Below are positions 58,002-64,000 of a stretch of 64,000 nucleotides of DNA, in pieces. The notes below the pieces were generated by a model. It was given only the letters and a program-made list of their open reading frames with translations. It had not been told where the DNA came from and searched no databases. The position numbers were made by a program, and so were the translations under genes. This stretch comes from Beverwykella pulmonaria (taxonomy: Eukaryota > Ascomycota > Dothideomycetes > Pleosporales > Melanommataceae). Numbering within the stretch: the first letter of the stretch is position 1; each line of letters begins with the position of its first letter. The stretch is from contig BCHH01000010.1 of the NCBI GenBank assembly GCA_001599595.1, positions 1,113,392-1,177,391 on the forward strand, written 5' to 3'.

Positions 58002-59386
58002 CTAGTACCCATTCCAAGCGTCTATGTAAGAGTTTTCTGCACTCAGACCGGCTAGAAACAGATCGTCGGCGCCCAGGCCATCTATGTATGGGTTTTGGGC
58101 GCTCGCATCGCCAAGGTATGGATCATATATGTCCTCACCGTAACCGCCATTGTCTGAGTACAGGCCGTAAAGTTCCACATCCCAGTCGTCTACTAAGCGG
58201 GTGCCTTGTGAGTTATTGGCTGTACGATTGCTGTTGGCTTGCAGTCTGCTGGCAGGCGCTTTGGGTACATGTATGTCGGCCGGTAGTGGAGACACCACAT
58301 TCTTTGCTGGGGGCTCCTCTTTCATATCGTCTGCCTGGATGTGTCCCAGGAGTTCTTTTGCAAAGGCTGCCGCAACTGCAGCGGCGTATTCCTGCCAATC
58401 CTTGTTCTTATGCGAGTCGGCCTGGCGGCAGGGTTATTAGTCTAAAGTTTGCCCTTCTGGCTGGCAGCCCCAGCAAGCAGCGGGGCATCTCAGGAATAAG
58501 TTCTACTCACATAGTCACAAATTCCCCTGATGACAATGCACGGAAAGCTGTTCATTAGCCCCGCCGCCTCCATCTCGACGCAGAGGACCTGGCCGCCGAG
58601 GTTGCTGTTGAGCTCTCTCCGGTACTTGGCATCCTTGATGACCTGGTTGCCTGACGCGATCAGGCCGTAATGCACAACGGGCATGTCACCCGTGCCTCTG
58701 GGAGGCCTTTGGATAACCTTGCTCTTGTCACAGGACTGGCAGCTTTCACTGCGAGCTTCGTCGTCGATACCCGCCTTCTTGCTATGCGTGACAGGTGGAT
58801 GGGAATAATCCTCCTCGAACAACATATCCTTGAGCAACTCGGACCTTGAATACTTCGCTTTGAGCCTTGGGTACCGTTGTACTAGCCCCTCCAGATACTG
58901 TGGTATTTTAGATCCGTGAATCTCGTTGTGGGTCTCAAGTTTTGATAAGGCCGTGAGAAGTAATCGAGGTGGCGTGTCGAGCGAGCCCGTACGCTCGAAC
59001 CTGCCGCCGTCTAACTTCTTACCAAGGTCCCACTGGACTACGCCGGAAAACTCGCCCGAAGGGGAGCTTACTACGACGTCACCCAGCCGGACCTTAGGGG
59101 GAATTCCGCCGCCGATACCGACCATGAGACCGATCCTGATAGAAGGGAACGTGTCAAGCATCTGGGCTGCGACGACGCCTGCTACATTGTTGCCAATCCG
59201 CCCCTTGGGAAGGCAGGCTATCACAGTGTTGTGATGGCCCACAGACCCGAGAGTGTATGTATTCTTGTCCATCGCTGGCTTCGGAAGCTCCGGATGGATC
59301 TCGTCCAGCATTGCCGTCGCTGCCGTCTGCTCTTTCGGCAGGGCGCAGATCCATCCTACCGTATAGTCCTTGCGGTCCATGCCCAT
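58002..59386 (-). CDS. Nucleoside-phosphorylase (PNP/UDP type) domain protein, stand-alone
   Basis: Exons 59386-58511 and 58421-58002 with an 89-nt intron give 431 residues. The domain begins DYTVGWICALPKEQTAA, the usual start of fungal PNP_UDP_1 domains. It continues with NVAGVVAAQMLDTFPSIRIG, LMVGIGGGIPPKVRLGDVVV (phosphate and base binding region), and LCVEMEAAGLMNSFPCIVIR, which carries the ribose-binding M-E and the last acidic residue of RGICDYADSHKNKDW. In fungi this domain is a common N-terminal part of NLR-type (STAND) immune receptors. Here no NACHT or repeat region follows: the C-terminus is a 120-residue acidic tail with two similar segments (YLGDASAQNPYIDGLG; LAGLSAENSYIDAW). It may be a free effector or a truncated receptor. 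Confidence 0.85.
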
Positions 59387-59773
59387 CGCGGGGTGTTTTT
59401 TTAAGAGGGGGGTTAAAGAATTGGTGCTACGACTCCGTGAGTGAGAACAGCGGATAGGCAACGGAGAGAGGGTGGAGAGCTAATCTCCTGTCAGCGGGAG
59501 ACGGGAAAGGGAAAGGGGATAGGTGCTGTTTGTTGGGACGCAGTCAGGCTTCAGACGTTGCATTGGGCGTTTCTGCCTCACAGCTCATGATCCACTCAGT
59601 GACTGCATTCTTCAGCTGACTGCAAGCATCTGATGCAGCATCCGAAAAACTCAGCTGACCTTTTTAGCCAACAATTTTAGCCGACATTGTGGGAGCAACC
59701 CAGAGATATTGCCTGGCTTTCTATCGCAAAATAGCTGCAAGGACCTTAGCATTAGGAGCCTTGCATCTAGTGT
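59387..59773. other. Spacer between the PNP gene and the small coiled-coil gene
   Basis: Promoter region of the PNP gene; nothing else recognised. Confidence 0.4.
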
Positions 59774-60091
59774 TTAGGGTCCAGCCCGGCTACCCCCATT
59801 TTGATAACTGGTCCATAACTTCGTCACCGCCTTCTCTTGGTTGTCCACTCTCGTCTTCAATTCCGCTATCGATTTATTCAAGGCCTCCAACCCCCTGTCT
59901 TTGTCCCCCACCGATCTATTCAAGGCCGCTAGCCCCTTGTCTTCGTCGTTCACTTTCTTCTTCAATTTATCCAACGATTTCTCCAGCTTCTCAATCTTGT
60001 TCTTCTGGGTTTCGCCTTGGTCGTTCAGCCGCTTCCATTCCCTCTTTTTCTTGCTCCTAAATAAATTGCGAAAATCATCTAGCCGCCCCAT
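59774..60091 (-). CDS. Small coiled-coil protein
   Basis: A 105-residue ORF starting MGRLDDFRNLFRSKKKREWK, with a nearly continuous heptad pattern (KIEKLEKSLDKLKKKV, LAALNRSVGDKDRGLEALNK, KSIAELKTRVDNQEKAVTKL). Two of these segments (GLAALNRSVGDKDR and GLEALNKSIAELK) look like an internal repeat. It has a regular start and stop and no frame defect. It could form a rod or dimer, perhaps with the PNP protein encoded about 390 nt downstream on the same strand. No known family was recognised, and for so short an ORF chance remains possible. Confidence 0.55.
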   Translation of the reverse strand: MGRLDDFRNLFRSKKKREWKRLNDQGETQKNKIEKLEKSLDKLKKKVNDEDKGLAALNRSVGDKDRGLEALNKSIAELKTRVDNQEKAVTKLWTSYQNGGSRAGP

Positions 60092-60365
60092 AGCTTATCG
60101 AGATAGTTAAGCTCGCTTGCAGTTGTGAGCCCTAAACTCAAGCTATCTCAAGATCTTATTGACTTACGTTTAAGCTGGCGAAATCAGTGCCCAATATTGG
60201 GCCAAAGCAACCAAGTGAGGGATTCGGTTGAAGGAGAATGAATTTGGAAAGGAACATTAGGCTCGCAGAAAGCGGCGGCTGCAAGCGGTTTTCAATTGAG
60301 CCCCGAGATATGCACATATCTGCGTGAACAAGAAGACTGAATCGGGACTTTCGGGTCAGCAGACA
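60092..60365. other. Intergenic, no gene recognised
   Basis: Short ORFs only, left of the first inverted-repeat element. Confidence 0.4.
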
Positions 60366-60820
60366 CGTTACCATATACTGTAGAAACCGGTGATGAGGTG
60401 TTAGTTCTAGCCTGTTTTGTAAGCGCTACAGTAGCCACCAAAAAGCACTATAACATAGTACAATATGCTCTTAAAAACGCAGCTTAGTCTTGAGTATCCA
60501 TTTCTGTTGTAAAATTAATACGGAGGTCGGTATCAAATATTCTTGCTGCTAAGACATGTGCTTTACACTAAAAAATATAGTAGAAGACTGCTACATGCAG
60601 ATGTCACTGCTTGGTGTAATAATTCCTGACCTACTCCCGTTTCTAATCCCATACACCGCATGTGATGTCTGCTCGAAAATGGCCGAACGCCACTCAAATG
60701 CTCCCGTTTATGAGTCGGCCATCCCACTAAATTTTATTAATGCTTTTGATGGCTGCAGTAGCACTTACAAACAGATTAGAACAAAAGCTTCATGGCCAGT
60801 TTCTGCGGTACTAGTGGTTG
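60366..60820. mobile_element. MITE-like element 1
   Basis: The left end (ATACTGTAGAAACCGG ... GTTCTAGCCTGTTTTGTAAG) and the reverse complement of the right end (AGTACCGCAGAAACTGG ... GTTCTAATCTGTTTGTAAG) match over about 65 bp. The pairing includes the inner part GTAAGCGCTACAGTAGCCAC versus GTAAGTGCTACTGCAGCCAT. No transposase is encoded. Ends are approximate by about 10 bp, and no clear target duplication was found. Confidence 0.75.
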
Positions 60821-60917
60821 AAAGTTGACAAATCCTGTATTTACACGTCATATCCTGGACGTTACACTGCATGCCAGATTTCAGCTAGCTCCGAATGAAG
60901 AGTGATTGCGGATTGAA

Positions 60918-61190
60918 TCAGTGTAGAAACTGGTTCTGTCACTCAACTTCTAACTGCTTTGGGAAGCGCTAGTGCAGCCACTAAAAAGCACTACACTCGC
61001 GTAATATGTGCTCCCGAGAACGCAGCGTATTCTGAAGGACTTTTTTCTAGCGTAAATCTAATATTAGAGAATCCGGGATCTCGATGCTTCCTTTATCCAA
61101 TCATAAAGCCAAGAAGTGTTTTTAGTGGCTGCAGTAGCGCCTCCCAAAACAGTTAGAAGTTGAGTGATATAACTAGATTCTACGGTATAC
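60918..61190. mobile_element. MITE-like element 2, related to element 1
   Basis: The inverted ends are closer to perfect here: TCACTCAACTTCTAACTG, then TTTGGGAAGCGCTAGTGCAG, against the reverse complement of the right end, which differs at about four of 50 positions. The inner segment CCACTAAAAAGCACTA...AACGCAGC resembles element 1 (CCACCAAAAAGCACTA...AACGCAGC). It is about 270 bp long. Non-coding. Confidence 0.8.
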
Positions 61191-61254
61191 TGGAGGTTGC
61201 AAGTATACTATAGGTTGCAAGTATACTGTAGGCTGCAAGTATACTGTAGGCTGC
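61182..61254. repeat. 18-bp tandem array, four units
   Basis: Units follow the pattern TATACTGTAGGCTGCAAG (first copy TATACTGGAGGTTGCAAG). The shared TATACTGTAG also forms the ends of the two inverted-repeat elements, so the array seems to begin in the end of element 2. Confidence 0.8.
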
Positions 61255-61490
61255 GAATGTGTGACTGAGAGCAAGTGACACGAGTTGCAATCAACCATTC
61301 GCTCAGCATGAGAAACCATTATTAGTAACCGGCAAGGGCGGTTGGGAATAAAATAAAGGTCCAAATCAATCAGCGCCGCGGTTTCAAGATAAGAAAAGGG
61401 TGATTTGATGCTTCTTCGCAGGCTCCGCAACCGGGTCCATAACAACCAAGGCAACGGGGACACAAAGCAACCAGCGATTCCTCCCGAGCA
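61255..61490. other. Short spacer before the membrane protein gene
   Basis: Promoter region of the gene that starts at 61491. Nothing else recognised. Confidence 0.4.
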
Positions 61491-63096
61491 ATGCCTCCTA
61501 GCAAGCCCTCTAACGACGAGACACTCCAGTCTCTCCAAGCGCTTTCGAAGTGGGCTGACCCTTACAAAAAAGGTGAGTGGCTATTATCCCGCTCATTACG
61601 GCCACGCACTCATAAACATTAATGCTAGGTGTCGGGTTGTTTCTTGCACTGGCATTAGCTCTTCCAGCTTCCCAGGCCTCGATACAGGGATGGCAGCAGG
61701 CGTGGCAGTCAGGCGGATCAGTCGGGTCCCGAGGTCTGATGCAGCAGCCCATTATCAGTGAAACTGGAGGCTCCTTCAACTCGTTTCTGCTCCTCGCCGG
61801 AGCCGCGTACTTCTCTGGTGTCTTAAAGCACCGAGCTGGCGTTCCCCCAAGACCCGACTCGGAAGATAGTGATGAAGAAGGTTCAGAGCCAGAGTTAGAG
61901 CCAATTCCCAGCCTGTCTGCCCACGCTGGCCCGAGACGAGCGTGGGAAATGCTCAAAGCGAGTGTGGGCGGCTATGTGAAAAGTACGTGCATCACTTCGT
62001 GTTTCCATCTACCCTGTACCATCCGTTTGCTCACAGCATGCTAGTTGCACTGTGCATTACCCTGATTCTCCCTTTCCCTCTGCAGCCAGCGCTGCACTGC
62101 CTTCTCTTTGCCGTGATATCGGCCGTCGGCCTCCTCGCGCCCACCACTAAACTCCATGGGCCTCTGCGGTTCGGCTATATCGAGTCCGGGCAACAACTGC
62201 ACCGGGTCTACGACCTCATCTCACCGTGGCTGCTCTACGCGGGGGCCTTCCTGTACCTATTCCCGGCCGTGACGGGCCTCTTCTTCCCAGGCTCCCTCCT
62301 CACGCTCGCATCGTCGCTCCTCGCGCCGACCCTCTCGCTCTCCGTTGCCGGCTTCGCCACGACCTGGTACATCCGCACGTACCGCGCCTACGTCGCCGAG
62401 GTGGCCGAGCTCAGCGTCTCGTCTGCCACCATCGTCTTGGACGCGACAGCCACGGCCTCGCATGCGCAGGTCCTCGTCCGCTCCACGCGCGGCTACGAGA
62501 AGCAGCTCCTGGACATGGTGGCCGTGGCGCGCCGCGACTCCGCGCTCGCGAAGTCGCTGCACGTCACGGACTTCTTCGACTGCTCCACTGTTGCCTGGTC
62601 GGCGCTGAAGCGGGTGACGGATCCGACAAAAGAGGGTGCGCGGCTGGTGGAACAGGCGATCGCGCTCCGCGACGACGATATGTCGAATGACGAGGGACAG
62701 GAAATTGTGCAGGACGTGGTGCAGAGTGTCATGAAGCAGTTGGAAGACGCGCAGGCGGCGGTTGATAGTTGCGGGAGCGCAAAGAATCAGTTCAACGAGG
62801 GCCGCAAAAACGCGCTCTTGAATGCGGCTAACGCTACGGAGCGGGCAAAGGAAATGGAGCAGGCTACCATCGGCCTGGAGGAGAGGCTGTACGAGGCGGT
62901 TTTAGGGGCCGAAAGAATCAAAAGTTTTGCGGAGAGCGCCAGAGTGGTCGCTGCCAAGGGGGAGATTGGCAAGGCAAAGGAACAGGTTGGGAAGGCAAGG
63001 GCTGTGAAGGAGCAGGTGGAGAGGGAGAGCTTGAAGAGGTTGAGGGATGCAGAGAAGACTGCTCGAAATATTCTGTTTGAGCTGCTCACGTCTTAG
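61491..63096 (+). CDS. Membrane protein with a C-terminal coiled coil, unknown family
   Basis: Three exons (61491-61572, 61629-61982, 62045-63096) give 495 residues. The first intron has a good acceptor (TGCTAG). The second was placed so that the phase-1 donor GTACGT joins an acceptor GCTAG; this is the only choice that keeps frame. The N-terminus MPPSKPSNDETLQSLQALSK is soluble. Hydrophobic segments follow: GVGLFLALALALPASQA, FLLLAGAAYFSGVL, ALCITLILPFPLQPALHCLL and PWLLYAGAFLYLFPAVTGLF with SLLTLASSLLAPTLSLSVAG. An acidic linker (PRPDSEDSDEEGSEPELEPI) lies between. The last 250 residues are Ala/Lys/Glu-rich helices, probably a coiled coil (RLYEAVLGAERIKSFAESAR). No catalytic motif was seen. 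It may be an organelle or plasma membrane scaffold. Confidence 0.78.
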
Positions 63097-63599
63097 ACTA
63101 GATCCTTGTCGCATGACGTTGAAAACTATAGTCTAGCTTATCTCATTAATCAGCCGCTCTACAAAAGGTTTTTCCTAGCGCGGCGCTAGGGCTCACTAGA
63201 GCTCGCTAAGGCTCCTGGGATCTTGTGGGCCAATAAGAGGCTAATTATGTAATAGGATTGGAAAACCCTTTCACCTATAAGTTTGCCCCGCTCTTAGTTA
63301 TTAAAAACTGTAATGCAAAAAATAGAATAGGTAATTTCGCGTTGATTTATGCTATTTTATCCCTAAAATAACCTCTATATAATTTAGAGATACACAGTGC
63401 TGCGTTGTGACTTGTTTTCGCAAGTCGCGTTTTATGGAATCTCTACTAACAGTGACTCTATACACCCCACCCACATCAAAATATATCACGGTATATCACG
63501 TGTATATCACGTGCACTGTGCGCTTAGTCACATGTCCCGATTAGTCATAGCTGGATATATATACTCGTCGATTGTAAGAGGCTACAGACCTCAGGAATA
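63097..63599. other. AT-rich 3' flank
   Basis: No ORF of interest. A small set of TATATCACG copies (ATATCACGGTATATCACGTGTATATCACGTG) sits at about 63480-63512. Confidence 0.45.
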
Positions 63600-64000
63600 C
63601 TCGGTTGGTGAACCTCGGAACCTCAGGTCGGGGTGACTAAGCACATTTCACGTATATGGCTAAGGTTCCAAACCTCCGAGATGTAAGAGGCCACAGACCT
63701 CGGGAACAATGGGCTGGGGAACCTCGGAACCTCTGGTCGGGGTGACTAAGCACATTTCACGTATATGGCTAAGGTTTCCAACCTCCGAGATGAAAGAGGC
63801 CACAGACCTCGGGAGGCCGCAGACCTCGGGAGGCCACAGACCTTGGGTGGCCACATACCTCGGGAGGCCACAGACCTTGGGTGGCCACATACCTCGGGAG
63901 GCAACAGACCTTGGGTGGCCACATACCTCGGGAGGCAACAGACCTTGGGTGGCCACATACCTCGGGAGGCAACAGACCTTGGGTGGCCACAGACCTTGGG
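63600..64000. repeat. Minisatellite region: 109-bp duplication followed by 17/34-bp array
   Basis: Two 109-bp copies begin near 63633 and 63742 (GTGACTAAGCACATTTCACG in each). From about 63797 to the end of the window runs an array of 17-bp half units, AGGCCACAGACCTTGGG and TGGCCACATACCTCGGG, mostly alternating as a 34-bp unit. It continues past the window edge. It encodes no credible protein, although ORFs of 70-98 codons are produced by the repeats. Confidence 0.9.

Noticed and set aside
63660..63990. Repeat peptides (PPEVCG type) on the minus strand
   Set aside because: They are translations of the minisatellite; all three frames are open for the same reason.
1..64000. CRISPR array, rRNA operon or bacterial-style operons
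   Set aside because: The repeats found are tandem without unique spacers, and the genes have introns and fungal families.

Overview
The window is nuclear DNA from a filamentous ascomycete (Pezizomycotina; Leotiomycetes or a related class would fit, but this is a weak guess). The evidence is short GT-AG introns of about 42-150 nt with CTAAC/CTGAC-type branch sites, and fungal-specific families: HET, PDDEXK_12-type nuclease, OTT_1508-like deaminase, Clr5, DUF4360, AA11-like LPMO, CYP52-like P450 and a PNP-type nucleoside phosphorylase. Several genes are broken by CGA/TGG-to-stop type changes and frameshifts. This fits old repeat-induced or neutral decay. There is one assembly gap of 90 N at 8611-8700. 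I translated and spliced by eye, so exon borders are predictions.

Layout. 0-12 kb: a VWA protein (-), a frameshifted BTB-like gene (-), a SET protein (+), a gene-poor stretch with the gap, an intact P450 (-) and the remains of a second, unrelated P450 (+). 14.5-26.2 kb: a run of codirectional (+) accessory genes made of a PD-(D/E)XK nuclease-like protein, a DUF4238 protein, an atypical HET-like protein, an unknown protein, and an OTT_1508-type deaminase followed by a MYND-finger protein. 28-39 kb: a secreted LPMO (-), a long gene-poor stretch, a phytase-type acid phosphatase (-), an amino acid permease (+), a 179-bp tandem duplication and a dead PAP2 gene (+). 39.5-44.1 kb: the molybdenum cofactor locus (-), with a MoaA protein ending in Gly-Gly and a downstream ORF that carries MoaC behind about 820 residues of unrelated sequence.

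45-64 kb: a secreted DUF4360 protein (+), a dead member of a kinase-associated fungal family (-), a large HET protein (-), a Clr5 gene whose 3' end overlaps a transporter fragment (+), a large membrane protein (+), a stand-alone nucleoside phosphorylase domain protein with a small coiled-coil gene upstream (-), two related inverted-repeat (MITE-like) elements next to an 18-bp array, a membrane/coiled-coil protein (+), and a 17/34-bp minisatellite running off the window end.

How the genes fit together. The only clear metabolic unit is the MoaA/MoaC pair, which makes cPMP, the first step to the molybdenum cofactor. The nuclease, deaminase, HET, HET-like and PNP genes belong to families linked in fungi with self/non-self recognition and nucleic acid chemistry. 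Their concentration here suggests an accessory region, but a shared function is inference. No rRNA, convincing tRNA or CRISPR array was found.
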